Below, piece by piece: positions 55,966 to 63,953 of a stretch of 64,000 nt of DNA (positions are counted from its first letter, which is position 1; the number at the start of each line of letters is the position of its first letter). The notes under the pieces are model-generated. The model was not told where the DNA came from and searched no databases. It saw only the letters and a program-made list of their open reading frames with translations. Source of the DNA: Nocardioides baculatus (GTDB taxonomy: Bacteria > Actinomycetota > Actinomycetes > Propionibacteriales > Nocardioidaceae). The position numbers and the translations under genes are program-made. The stretch spans positions 186,001 through 250,000 of the forward strand of contig NZ_JAERSG010000001.1 of NCBI RefSeq assembly GCF_016735675.1. The letters run 5' to 3'.

Positions 55966-56178
55966 TCAGCGCCGCGGGATGACCTTGTGGGTGCCGTCGC
56001 AGAACGGCAGCCGGCTGGACTTGTCGCAGCGGCAGAGCGCGACGACCGGGCGACGGACGTCGTGGACGGTGCCGTCGACGCCCTGCACCGAGGTGGCGCC
56101 GCGCAGCAGCATCGGGCCGTGGGGCACGACGACCACGTCGGGGTGGTCGAACTCCTCGACCTCGGGGCGCGCGGTCAC
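55966..56178 (-). CDS. CDGSH iron-sulfur protein
   Basis: A 70-residue protein with the complete 3Cys-1His cluster motif: Cys49, Cys51, Cys60 and His64 in LCRCDKSSRLPFCDGTH. It binds a redox-active, pH-sensitive [2Fe-2S] cluster and acts as an electron or cluster carrier. The GTG start overlaps the stop of the haem-oxygenase-like gene (GTGA), so the two are translated together and probably work as a pair. Confidence 0.92.
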   Translation of the reverse strand: MTARPEVEEFDHPDVVVVPHGPMLLRGATSVQGVDGTVHDVRRPVVALCRCDKSSRLPFCDGTHKVIPRR

Positions 56179-57116
56179 GCGGCGTCCCACGACGTCAGCA
56201 GGGCGGTGGCGAGGCGCGCCTCGAGGTCGAGGCAGGTGAACGCGCCGAAGAGGATCTCGGCTGCCTGGTCGGGCTCGTCCTCGGCGAGCGCGCCGCAGAT
56301 GTCGCGCGCCGCGAGCAGCTCGTGGATGGCGTCCGCCTCGACGTGCTCGTCGAAGTAGGCGGCCATCGGACCGTCGAGACCGAGCCGGTCGAGGCCCTGC
56401 ACCATCTTCCGGGAGGGCAGCGTGCTCGTCATCTCGAACGCCGCCAGGTGGCCGACTGCGGCACCGCGCAGTCGACGGTGCATGCCGAGCATGGAGAGCG
56501 CGTTGTTGAGCTCGAGGGTCTCGGGCAGCGCGTCGTCGACGTAGGCGCCGTACTCGGCACGCAGCCCGACGGCGACCATGCCCCGGGCGAAGAGGTGCGA
56601 GTGCATGCGGTTGGGGTTGCCGCCGCCGTACTCGTCGTACTGGACCTCGACGAGCGCCGCCTTCGCCCGCGTGGGCAAGTGGGGGATCACCCACGTCATC
56701 GGGTCGGCCTCCTTGAGCTGGTAGACCGACCGCTGGCGGAACAGCTCGAGCACCTCGTCGGTGGTCGCGCGCCTGCGCACGTGGTCGGCCAGCGACGGGC
56801 CGTCGTCGGCGGTGACGAGCGCCTCGAGGGCGGCCGGTACGTCGGTGACGTCGGCGCTCGCACCGGGCCACCGCCGCCGCAGGCGCTGCTCGAGCGCCAC
56901 CTCGAGCTCGCGCCGCACGCCGAGCATCGCGGGCTGCCACTCGGCGTCGTCCGCGGCGTCCTCGAACCCGCGGTAGGACATCTCGTGGAGGGTCCACAGG
57001 GCGATGCACTCGTCGTCCCACTCGTCCGCGGACGGGGCGTGGCCGCCGTCGACCGGGGTGGCGAGACGCGCGGAGACCCACTCGCTGAGCGGGCCGCGCG
57101 GCTTGGGCATCCTCAC
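56175..57116 (-). CDS. Haem-oxygenase-like diiron (iron-containing redox) protein
   Basis: A 313-residue helical protein of the TenA/PqqC/haem-oxygenase-like group. Candidate diiron ligands are Glu157 (VEVQYDEYGGG), His172/His174 (MHSHLF), Glu228 (FEMTS) and the HVEADAIH block (His258, Glu260, Asp262, His265), close to the E...H...E...D/E-x3-H arrangement of HDO enzymes. The reaction is unknown; members of this fold cleave C-C bonds, desaturate or N-oxygenate. GTG start overlaps the zinc dehydrogenase stop. A CDGSH partner follows directly. Confidence 0.82.
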   Translation of the reverse strand: MRMPKPRGPLSEWVSARLATPVDGGHAPSADEWDDECIALWTLHEMSYRGFEDAADDAEWQPAMLGVRRELEVALEQRLRRRWPGASADVTDVPAALEALVTADDGPSLADHVRRRATTDEVLELFRQRSVYQLKEADPMTWVIPHLPTRAKAALVEVQYDEYGGGNPNRMHSHLFARGMVAVGLRAEYGAYVDDALPETLELNNALSMLGMHRRLRGAAVGHLAAFEMTSTLPSRKMVQGLDRLGLDGPMAAYFDEHVEADAIHELLAARDICGALAEDEPDQAAEILFGAFTCLDLEARLATALLTSWDAA

Positions 57117-58294
57117 GGGGTGAACACGACCTTCACCATGCCGTCCTCCTTGTCGCGGAACTTCCGGTAGGCCTCGGGGGCGTCCTCGAGGGGCAGGTGG
57201 TGGGTCGCGAACGACTCCACGCCGAGCACGTCCTCGTCCTGCTGGAGCAGGTCGAGGATGTCGTCGGACCAGCGGTGCACGTTGGCCTGGCCCATCCGGA
57301 TCTGCACCTGCTTGTCGAAGAGCTGGAACATCGGCAGCGGGTCGGTGGGCGCGCCGTACACACCCGAGATGCTGATCGTCCCGCCGCGCCGCACCGAGTC
57401 GATCGCGCTCATCAGCGCAGCCAGCCGGTCCGAGCCGGCGGTGAGCATCATCTTCTCCTGCACCTTCTTGGGCAGCAGGGCGAGCGCCTTCTGGGCCACC
57501 TCGGCCACGGGAGAGCCGTGGGCCTCCATGCCGACGGCGTCGATCACGGCGTCGGCGCCACGACCGTCGGTCATCGCGCGGATGGCGTCACCGACTCCGT
57601 CGACCTCGCTGTGGTCGATGGTCCGGCCGCCGCGTCCGTGGATGCGAGCGAGCCGCTCGCGCACGTTGTCGACCACGATCACGTCGAGACCGCGGTGCAT
57701 CGCGATGCGCGCGGCCATGTCACCGATCGGCCCGGCGCCGATGACCGCGAGCGTGCCGCCGTCCTCGACGTCGGCGTACTCGACGGCCTGCCACGCGGTG
57801 GGCAGCACGTCGGAGAGGAAGAGGAAGCGGTCGTCCGGCGGGCCGTGCGGCACCTTGATCGGGAGCTTGTCACCGAAGGGCACGCGCAGGAGCTCGGCCT
57901 GGCCGCCCGGCACGGAGCCGTAGAGCTTGCTGTAGCCGAACAGGCTCGCGCCAGTGCCGGACTCGCGGTTCTGGGTTGTCTCGCACTGGCTGAACAGGCC
58001 GCGGTCGCACATCCAGCACGAGCCACAGCTGATGTTGAAGGGAACCACGACACGGTCCCCCGCCTGCAGCGTCGCGACAGCCGACCCGACCTCGCGCACG
58101 ATGCCCATCGGCTCGTGACCGACGACGTCGCCATCGGTCATGAACGGCGTGAGCGGGTCGTAGAGGTGGAGGTCCGAACCGCACAGTCCGGTCGAGGTGA
58201 TCTCCACGATCACGTCCGTCGGGTCCTCGATCACGGGGTCCGGTACGTCGATGACCTGCATGTCCTGCCGGCCCTGCCAGGTGACTGCTCTCAT
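57113..58294 (-). CDS. Zinc-dependent alcohol dehydrogenase (threonine/formaldehyde dehydrogenase-like)
   Basis: A 393-residue medium-chain dehydrogenase. Catalytic zinc ligands are Cys38 (GLCGSD) and His60-Glu61 (GHEPMG); structural zinc is held by Cys90, Cys93, Cys96 and Cys104. The nucleotide motif is VIGAGPIGDMAA. It resembles glutathione-independent formaldehyde dehydrogenase-type enzymes; the substrate is unknown. First gene of a coupled trio with the haem-oxygenase-like and CDGSH genes, suggesting successive steps or a shared electron chain. Confidence 0.92.
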   Translation of the reverse strand: MRAVTWQGRQDMQVIDVPDPVIEDPTDVIVEITSTGLCGSDLHLYDPLTPFMTDGDVVGHEPMGIVREVGSAVATLQAGDRVVVPFNISCGSCWMCDRGLFSQCETTQNRESGTGASLFGYSKLYGSVPGGQAELLRVPFGDKLPIKVPHGPPDDRFLFLSDVLPTAWQAVEYADVEDGGTLAVIGAGPIGDMAARIAMHRGLDVIVVDNVRERLARIHGRGGRTIDHSEVDGVGDAIRAMTDGRGADAVIDAVGMEAHGSPVAEVAQKALALLPKKVQEKMMLTAGSDRLAALMSAIDSVRRGGTISISGVYGAPTDPLPMFQLFDKQVQIRMGQANVHRWSDDILDLLQQDEDVLGVESFATHHLPLEDAPEAYRKFRDKEDGMVKVVFTP

Positions 58295-58396
58295 GACGGG
58301 TCAGTGCCCAGCCCTCCCGATGCCATGCACGACCGGCGACGGCGGTCCCCCGTTGGAAGGTGGTCGGGCGGGTCTGCCGCGTGTGAGGCTCGCGTC

Positions 58397-58867
58397 ATGA
58401 GCAGGCCCGCACCCGAGCACCGGCGCCCCGAGGGCGTCACCGACGAGACCGTCGAGGCCGTCGGCAAGCTCTCTGCCGCCCTTGACCACGTCGAGGACGC
58501 GCGCGGCCACCTCTACGCCTTCCACCGCCTGATGGGCAGCGCGGAAAGCACCATGGAGGAGGCCGAGGCGCTGCTGCGCGAGGCCGGCCACACCGACCTC
58601 GCCGACGCGATGGACCGCGACGTGCTGGGCGCCAACCCGCTGCCGGGCATGTGGTCGTTCCAGATGGTCGAGGAGTACGACGACGGGTTCTACGCCACCG
58701 CCAAGGGCTTCCACCAACGCGCGCTCGACGAGCTGATGGACGGCCAGCGCCACGTCTTCGAGGCCGAGATGAAGGAGCTGCGCCGCACCCGCGGCCGCGA
58801 CGGTCACGAGGCCCGGCCGGCGGACGTCGAGGGCGACCCGGAGTACGACGACCAGGCCCCGCTGTAG
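58397..58867 (+). CDS. Hypothetical soluble helical protein
   Basis: A 156-residue acidic, all-helical protein: VEAVGKLSAALDHVEDARGHL, then STMEEAEALLREAGHTDLADA and the segment LGANPLPGMWSFQMVEEYDDGFY. I recognise no named family with certainty; the MWSFQMVEEYDDGFY stretch looks conserved. It has no signal peptide or membrane span. It is divergent from the zinc dehydrogenase trio and followed 28 bp later by an SDR gene, so it may belong to the same stress or redox unit. Confidence 0.75.
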   Translation: MSRPAPEHRRPEGVTDETVEAVGKLSAALDHVEDARGHLYAFHRLMGSAESTMEEAEALLREAGHTDLADAMDRDVLGANPLPGMWSFQMVEEYDDGFYATAKGFHQRALDELMDGQRHVFEAEMKELRRTRGRDGHEARPADVEGDPEYDDQAPL

Positions 58868-58895
58868 GAGTGGGCCCGGGTGGGTACGGGGCCGG

Positions 58896-59906
58896 ATGCA
58901 CCGTTCCCGGACCACCGCCCGTCCCCGCGTCGTGCTCGTCACCGGCGCCTCCAGCGGCATCGGCGAGGCCACCGCTCGCCTGGCGGCGGTGCGGGGCGAC
59001 CACGTCGTGCTGCTCGCCCGCGGCGCCGACTCCCTCGCACGCGTCGCCACCGACTGCGACTCGCTCGGCGCCGCCTCGACCCTGGTCGTGCCGACCGACA
59101 TGGCCGACGACGCGCAGGTGGCCGCCGCCGTGTCCGCCGCCGTCGCCCGCCACGGACGCCTCGACGTCGTCGTGGGCTGCGCCGGGGTCGTCGCCTACGG
59201 CCAGATCGCCGACGTCCCGGCGGACGTGTTCGACGGCGTCATCTCGACGAACCTGCTCGGCTCGGTCAACCTCGCCCGTCATGCGCTCCCGCTGCTGCGC
59301 GCCCAGGGGGACGGGGCCGGGGCGGGCAGCATGGTGCTCGTCGGCTCGGTGATCGGCCACATCGCGGTCCCGGACATGGCGGCGTACGTCGTCAGCAAGT
59401 GGGGCGTGCGCGGGCTCGTGCGCCAGCTGCGGGTCGACAACCGCGACCGGTCCGGCGTCCGGTTCGGCTACGTCGCGCCGGGGGGCGTCGACACCCCGAT
59501 CTACCGGCAGGCCGCGACCTACGGCGACTCGGTCGGCCGCCCGCCCTTCCCGGTCAGCTCCCCCGAGACGATCGCCCGGCGGGTGCTGACCGTCGCGGAC
59601 CACCCGTGGCGCGGCGGCCAGGTCGGGGTCTCCAACGACGTGATCCGCTTCGGCTTCACCGCGCTGCCGTGGGCGTACGACCGGCTCGTGGGGCCGCTCT
59701 TCTCGGTGGTGGCGCAGGACCTGGTCGCACCGGTCGTACGCGGCCCGGGCAACGTCCTCGCCTCACAGCAGGACGGCAACGGGCTCCGCGGGCACCAGGG
59801 CAGTGCCCTGCGCGGGATCGCCGCCAACCTCGCCGAGGTCGTCCGCCGGCGCCGCCGGCCCGCGGGACCCGCGGGCGTCCCGTTGAGGGACGGCAACGCC
59901 GGCTGA
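58896..59906 (+). CDS. Short-chain dehydrogenase/reductase with a C-terminal extension
   Basis: A 336-residue SDR. NADP-binding TGASSGIG is at 16-23, the catalytic Ser lies in VLVGSVIG and the YxxxK motif in AAYVVSKWG. About 80 residues beyond the SDR core end in an Arg/Pro-rich tail; the middle of that extension (FTALPWAYDRLVGPLFSVVAQDL) looks amphipathic or membrane-associating. The substrate is unknown. It is followed by a 417-bp gene-free stretch. Confidence 0.85.
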   Translation: MHRSRTTARPRVVLVTGASSGIGEATARLAAVRGDHVVLLARGADSLARVATDCDSLGAASTLVVPTDMADDAQVAAAVSAAVARHGRLDVVVGCAGVVAYGQIADVPADVFDGVISTNLLGSVNLARHALPLLRAQGDGAGAGSMVLVGSVIGHIAVPDMAAYVVSKWGVRGLVRQLRVDNRDRSGVRFGYVAPGGVDTPIYRQAATYGDSVGRPPFPVSSPETIARRVLTVADHPWRGGQVGVSNDVIRFGFTALPWAYDRLVGPLFSVVAQDLVAPVVRGPGNVLASQQDGNGLRGHQGSALRGIAANLAEVVRRRRRPAGPAGVPLRDGNAG

Positions 59907-60323
59907 CCGGGGGGCGTCCCAGCTCCCGGACGGTGGTCACACCCAGCCGAGGCATCGGACGCGACAGCGGCGACAACCGGTCCGGCCACGTCGTCAATGC
60001 CATGCCCCTCGCCTCCCGAGCCTCGCTTGCCCGTGAGTCTCCGAGCGACTCAAGGTCGGCATGCGCGGGTGGCCGAGCCGACACGTCCCGTGTTGCCCGT
60101 GAGTCTCTCGGCGACTCACTGGCAAGGGGTGCCGGCCGGCGCAGCGACGGTGCACCCGCGGGGCGGAGGACATGAGCCACGAGGTGTCCACAGGCCTGCG
60201 ATCTGACGGCTGGGTTCGCTGGCTGTGGATGAGGTCGCGGGGTTGTCGGTGGTGGGGTCTGTGCTGGTCGTACGACGCGCTCGGTCCGGCGGGCGCCCTG
60301 GGCGAACGACGAGAGGTGACGAC
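59907..60323. other. 417-bp gene-free interval with two hairpin repeats
   Basis: No credible coding region. It holds two related palindromes: TTGCCCGTGAGTCTCCGAGC followed by GACTCA (60027-60052), and TTGCC-c-GTGAGTC-tctcggc-GACTCAC-t-GGCAA (60093-60124). The second is a 12-bp stem with one mismatch. The rest (60130-60323) is the upstream region of the helix-turn-helix gene and shows no clear promoter. The paired words suggest duplicated operators or a small dispersed repeat. Confidence 0.6.
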
Positions 60324-61010
60324 ATGGACGGACAGACGGACGCGCTGGCTGACGAGCTGGTGGACGAGCAGCTCGCGGCTCAGCTCGCGGCTCAGCGCGC
60401 GGCGTGGGACTGCATGGCGAACTGGACGCAGGCCGAGCGGGACGTGTGGGAGATGGGTCCGTTCGACGGCGGGATCCCGGGCATGGTGCGCCGGATCAGG
60501 CGGATCCTCGACGTGTCGCAGCGGGGGCTGGCCGCGCTGCTGGGCGTCTCGCAGTCGGTCGTCGCCCGGTGGGAGACCGGTCGGACCAGCCCGCGGATGA
60601 GTGTCATGGAGCGGCTGCTGCGGATGGCCCGGTTGCGGATGCGGTTCCACGACGAGGAGACCGGAGACGAGGTGGGCCCCATGCGTGCGGACGGGGCCAT
60701 CACGCACGGGGGTTCGCGTTATCCGGCGCACACGGACCTCACCGCGACCGGGTGGTGGGTGCCGCGGCGGTTGCGGTCGATGACCTCGATCGAGGCGTTC
60801 CGTGCCCGCGACCACTCGAAGCGGATCGGAGACCCGGCGATCAGGTGCCGCCTGTCGCCGTTCTGGAAACGGATGCAGCGCATGGTCGAGGGCACGCCTG
60901 ACGACCACCCGGCCGTGCACCAGCTCGGCGCAGAGGTGCGCTACCTCGACGAAGTGAGGGAGGACTGCCGCGCGATGATGCGCGGCACGAGCGGGGGCGG
61001 CGCCGCCTGA
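60324..61010 (+). CDS. Helix-turn-helix (XRE-type) DNA-binding protein
   Basis: A 228-residue protein. Residues about 54-92 form an XRE HTH: PGMVRRIRRILDVSQRGLAA, then LLGVSQSVVARWETGRTSPR. The N-terminus is an Ala/Gln-rich helix, and the C-terminal 120 residues (GWWVPRRLRSMTSIEAFRAR, CRLSPFWKRMQRMVEG) match nothing I know. An AGGTGA ribosome site supports ATG 60324. It may bind the two palindromes in the interval upstream, which would make it self-regulating. Confidence 0.75.
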   Translation: MDGQTDALADELVDEQLAAQLAAQRAAWDCMANWTQAERDVWEMGPFDGGIPGMVRRIRRILDVSQRGLAALLGVSQSVVARWETGRTSPRMSVMERLLRMARLRMRFHDEETGDEVGPMRADGAITHGGSRYPAHTDLTATGWWVPRRLRSMTSIEAFRARDHSKRIGDPAIRCRLSPFWKRMQRMVEGTPDDHPAVHQLGAEVRYLDEVREDCRAMMRGTSGGGAA

Positions 61011-61040
61011 GCTGCGTCAGGACACGGGCGTCGAGGCAGC

Positions 61041-61065
61041 CAGACGAGCCCTTCGGACCCGTCTG
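61041..61065. terminator. Bidirectional hairpin between convergent regulator genes
   Basis: CAGACG (61041-61046) pairs with CGTCTG (61060-61065) around a loop with GCC-cttc-GG. A second stem CTGAGGG/CCCTCAG (61067-61081) overlaps the stop of the LuxR-type gene. The site lies 30 bp after the HTH gene and 12 bp before the LuxR gene end, so it could stop transcription from both sides. Confidence 0.55.
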
Positions 61066-61077
61066 ACTGAGGGTCCC

Positions 61078-61743
61078 TCAGACGCGCGCGGGCTGCGCTG
61101 CGAGGCGCGGAGCGGTGGCCACGTTGTCGCTCGACATCAGCAGTCCGTGCTGGATCGCCCAGAGGACGGCCTGCGACCGCGAGGTCACCTCGATCTTGGC
61201 GTAGGCACCACGGATGTAGGACTTGACCGAGTTGATGCTGAGGTTGGTCTGCTCGGCGATGTCGCGGTTGGCCAGGCCCGACGCGATCATCGAGAGCACC
61301 TCGGTCTCGCGGTGGGTCAGCGGCCACTTGTCGGCGCTCGGCTTGACGGGCTCACCCTTGCCGGACCAAGCGTCGACGACGACGCGGCCGTCGGCGATCT
61401 GGAGGAGGTTCCAGATCAGTCGCCGGCTGGGCAGCCACTTGCTGACGAAGCCCGCGGCACCGCGCGACATCTCGGTCGACACGGCCTCGGGGGAGCAGTC
61501 CCAGCCGAAGGCGACCATGCGGGTCGGGAAGCGCTGGGGAGCCGACGTCGTACGCCGGTGGGCGGAGGGCTCGTAGAGGGTGAGGTCGCACAGCGGGGCC
61601 GGGCCGGTCGTGCGGTAGGGCATGACGGAGATGACGGCGGAGTGCGGCTCGAACATGGCGCGGATGCCGTGCACGACCAGCTCGCTCTCGTCCATGATCG
61701 CGACCTTGATGTGCCGGGGTGCTGTGGTGCCTTGTCGATCCAT
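61078..61743 (-). CDS. LuxR-type response regulator with an atypical receiver
   Basis: A 221-residue regulator. The N-terminal half is receiver-like (IKVAIMDESELVVHGIRAMF, then FVSKWLPSRRL with the conserved Lys), but the acidic pair and phospho-Asp region are poorly matched (LCDLTLYEPS). The C-terminal LuxR HTH is LTHRETEVLSMIASGLANRD plus SINSVKSYIRGAYAKI (about 150-200). No histidine kinase gene is nearby; it is probably an orphan regulator not controlled by classical phosphorylation. Confidence 0.82.
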   Translation of the reverse strand: MDRQGTTAPRHIKVAIMDESELVVHGIRAMFEPHSAVISVMPYRTTGPAPLCDLTLYEPSAHRRTTSAPQRFPTRMVAFGWDCSPEAVSTEMSRGAAGFVSKWLPSRRLIWNLLQIADGRVVVDAWSGKGEPVKPSADKWPLTHRETEVLSMIASGLANRDIAEQTNLSINSVKSYIRGAYAKIEVTSRSQAVLWAIQHGLLMSSDNVATAPRLAAQPARV

Positions 61744-61811
61744 GACCCCGAGGTACCCCGATGGGCGTGGTGCATACGCCCTCTGACCGGAGCGTCTCGC
61801 GCGAGCCGGCG

Positions 61812-62507
61812 TCAGGCCAGCAGCACCCGGGCGACCGTCGCGGCCTGCGACTCGGAGACACCGGCCCGGTCGGCCGCCTGGGTGAGCAGGCCGGCGGCGG
61901 CGTCGGTGGTGACGCCGACACGAGCGGCCACCAGACCGACCGCGACGTCGACGAGGCGCTGCATCCGCAGCCGCTCGGGCGCCTCCTCGGCTCGGCGGAG
62001 GGTCTCGAATCCCAGGTCTGCGTTGGTCACTGCACCGGCCTGCCAGGCGCCGAGCGCGGCGACGAGGCCGTCGATCCGGTCGTGGAACGCGTGCGCGGTC
62101 GAGGCGTAGAGGTCGATGTTGAGCACGGCCCGCCCCTCCTCGACCACCGGGAGGCAGACGGTGCTGGCGATGCCGGCGAAGGCGCGCTCGCGGGCCATCT
62201 CGGCCCAGCCGCGCTCGTCGAGGGCGAAGTCCGCGTCGGGCCGGGGGGCGGTGTCACCGGCCGGGTCGACCGGCCGCTCGGCACCCGCATCGGTGTCGAC
62301 GAGGGTGAAGGTGAGGTCGTCGTCGAGGAGCGTCACGCTCAGCGCGACGCACTCCGGAACGGTGCGCACGGCCCAGCCCTCGATCACGCGCAGCAGGCCC
62401 TCCACGTCGTCGACGGAGGGCGTGACGTACTCGTCCAGGGCTTCCCTGCTCTGCGGCAGCAGCTCCACGCGCGTTGCCCCTCGATCCTCGATGGGTCCAG
62501 AACCCAC
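61812..62507 (-). CDS. GAF-ANTAR regulatory protein
   Basis: A 231-residue protein. A GAF-like sensor (about 25-165; VPECVALSVTLLDDDLTFTL, GIASTVCLPVVEEGRAVLNIDLYAS) is followed by a C-terminal ANTAR-type helix set (about 175-230; LRMQRLVDVAVGLVAARVGV). GTG 62507 is chosen for its strong AGGGGAGGA ribosome site; extending further upstream gives a Gly/Pro-rich non-protein-like leader. It is presumably an RNA-binding antiterminator, third of its kind in this region. Confidence 0.82.
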   Translation of the reverse strand: MGSGPIEDRGATRVELLPQSREALDEYVTPSVDDVEGLLRVIEGWAVRTVPECVALSVTLLDDDLTFTLVDTDAGAERPVDPAGDTAPRPDADFALDERGWAEMARERAFAGIASTVCLPVVEEGRAVLNIDLYASTAHAFHDRIDGLVAALGAWQAGAVTNADLGFETLRRAEEAPERLRMQRLVDVAVGLVAARVGVTTDAAAGLLTQAADRAGVSESQAATVARVLLA

Positions 62508-62610
62508 GATGTTCCTCCCCTCGCACCCCGCCCCACCACACCCGCCCGGGCGTGCGCCCCGCGGGCCCCCGTGAGCGCATGTCGGCGGGGTGTCGGGGTA
62601 CGGCGCGAGG

Positions 62611-63282
62611 ATGAGCTCTGCACTCCTGCGCCCCACCGTCGTCCTCGACCTCGACGGCACCCTGGTCGACTCGGTCTACCAGCACGTGGCCTCGTGGCAG
62701 GCCGCCTTCCACGACGTCGGCCTCCACGTCGGCGCCGTACGCATCCACGAGTCCATCGGCATGGGCGGCGACCGGCTGGTCGCCGAGGTCGCCGGTGAGT
62801 CCGCCGAGAGCGCCGTGGGCGACGAGGTCCGGCGGCTGCACGACACCTACTTCCGTGCGGGGCTACGGACCATCTGTCCCCTCGACGGGGCGTCCGAGCT
62901 GGTCGACGCGCTGGTCGAGCGCGGGCACCGCGTGGTGCTCGCCAGCTCGTCGGAGGCGGGCCTGGTCGACGAGCTCCTCGACATCGCCGGGGTCGGACAC
63001 CGCCTGCACGCCGTCGTCACCGGGTCCGACGAGGCCGCGAGCAAGCCCGCGCCCGACCTGGTCGAGCTCGCGGTGCAGCGGGCCGGCGGCGGACCGGCCG
63101 TGGTGGTCGGGGACGCGACGTGGGACGTCGAGTCCGCGGCCGCCGCGGGGGTGGCTTCGATCGGGCTGCGGAGCGGCGGGGTCAGCGCCGAGCGGCTGCT
63201 GGCAGCCGGCGCCGTCGCGGTCCACGAGGGTCCGCGGGACCTGCTCGACCACCTCGACGAGAGTCTGCTCGCGGCGCGCTGA
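62611..63282 (+). CDS. HAD-superfamily phosphatase (phosphoglycolate-phosphatase-like)
   Basis: A HAD hydrolase of about 223 residues. Motif I DLDGTLVDS (nucleophile Asp), motif II LASSS, motif III Lys in SKPAPDLV and motif IV GDATWDVESA are all present, with a small helical cap as in phosphoglycolate phosphatase/beta-phosphoglucomutase-like enzymes. The substrate is unknown. ATG 62611 is used; GTG 62590 in frame is an alternative. It ends 3 bp from the convergent flavodoxin-like gene. Confidence 0.9.
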   Translation: MSSALLRPTVVLDLDGTLVDSVYQHVASWQAAFHDVGLHVGAVRIHESIGMGGDRLVAEVAGESAESAVGDEVRRLHDTYFRAGLRTICPLDGASELVDALVERGHRVVLASSSEAGLVDELLDIAGVGHRLHAVVTGSDEAASKPAPDLVELAVQRAGGGPAVVVGDATWDVESAAAAGVASIGLRSGGVSAERLLAAGAVAVHEGPRDLLDHLDESLLAAR

Positions 63283-63285
63283 TCC

Positions 63286-63894
63286 TCACTCCGCGGGGTA
63301 CGCGGACTGCTTCAGCAGCCGCGCCAGGTGCGTCGCGTTGCGGGCGAGGACCTCGGTCGTGCCTGCCGTCTTCTCGGGCGTCCGGTCGAGGTCCTGGTAG
63401 TCGACGGCCTGCATCGCCTCGCCGACCCAGTAGGTCACGGCCTGCGCCGGAAGGGTGAACCCGACGTCGTTGAGACCCTGGAAGATCTCGGCGCTCGTGT
63501 GGTGGGCACCGTCCTCGTTGCCGACGACACCCACCGCCGCGACCTTGCCGAAGGTGAGCGGCCGACCCTCGTCGTCCGTCTCGGAGATCTCCGCGTCGAG
63601 ACGCTCGAGCACGACCTTCGCGACGGAGGCGGGCTGGCCCATCCAGATCGGGGTCACGAGCACGAGGATGTCGGCGTCCAGCATCTTCCTCCGCAGCATC
63701 GGCCACCCGTCGCCGTCGCCCTCGTCGGTGCTGACGCCGAACCGGACGTCGTGGTCGACCACGCGCTCGATCGTGCCGGCGACGCCGAGGTCGCGGAACG
63801 CGTCGAGCACCTGCGAGCCGAGGAGATCGGAGCTCGACTCGGCGGGCGAGCGCTTCAGGGTGCAGCTCAGGACGAGGCAGGAGAGATCAGTCAT
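63286..63894 (-). CDS. Flavodoxin-like NAD(P)H-dependent FMN reductase
   Basis: A 202-residue flavodoxin-fold protein. The FMN phosphate region is LSCTLKRSPAESSSDLLG (about 8-25); the second FMN loop is VTPIWMGQPASVAKVVLERL, and a WVGEAMQAVDY segment closes the site. This matches NADPH-dependent FMN reductase/WrbA-like oxidoreductases. It is probably a quinone or flavin reductase in stress defence; the substrate is unknown. ATG 63894 is preferred over an upstream GTG/ATG extension that lacks fold-like sequence. Confidence 0.85.
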   Translation of the reverse strand: MTDLSCLVLSCTLKRSPAESSSDLLGSQVLDAFRDLGVAGTIERVVDHDVRFGVSTDEGDGDGWPMLRRKMLDADILVLVTPIWMGQPASVAKVVLERLDAEISETDDEGRPLTFGKVAAVGVVGNEDGAHHTSAEIFQGLNDVGFTLPAQAVTYWVGEAMQAVDYQDLDRTPEKTAGTTEVLARNATHLARLLKQSAYPAE

Positions 63895-63953
63895 GACCGC
63901 CCGTACCCGAGGTCGCCCCCTGCATGCGACGAGGCCCATGAGATGAAGCGAGG

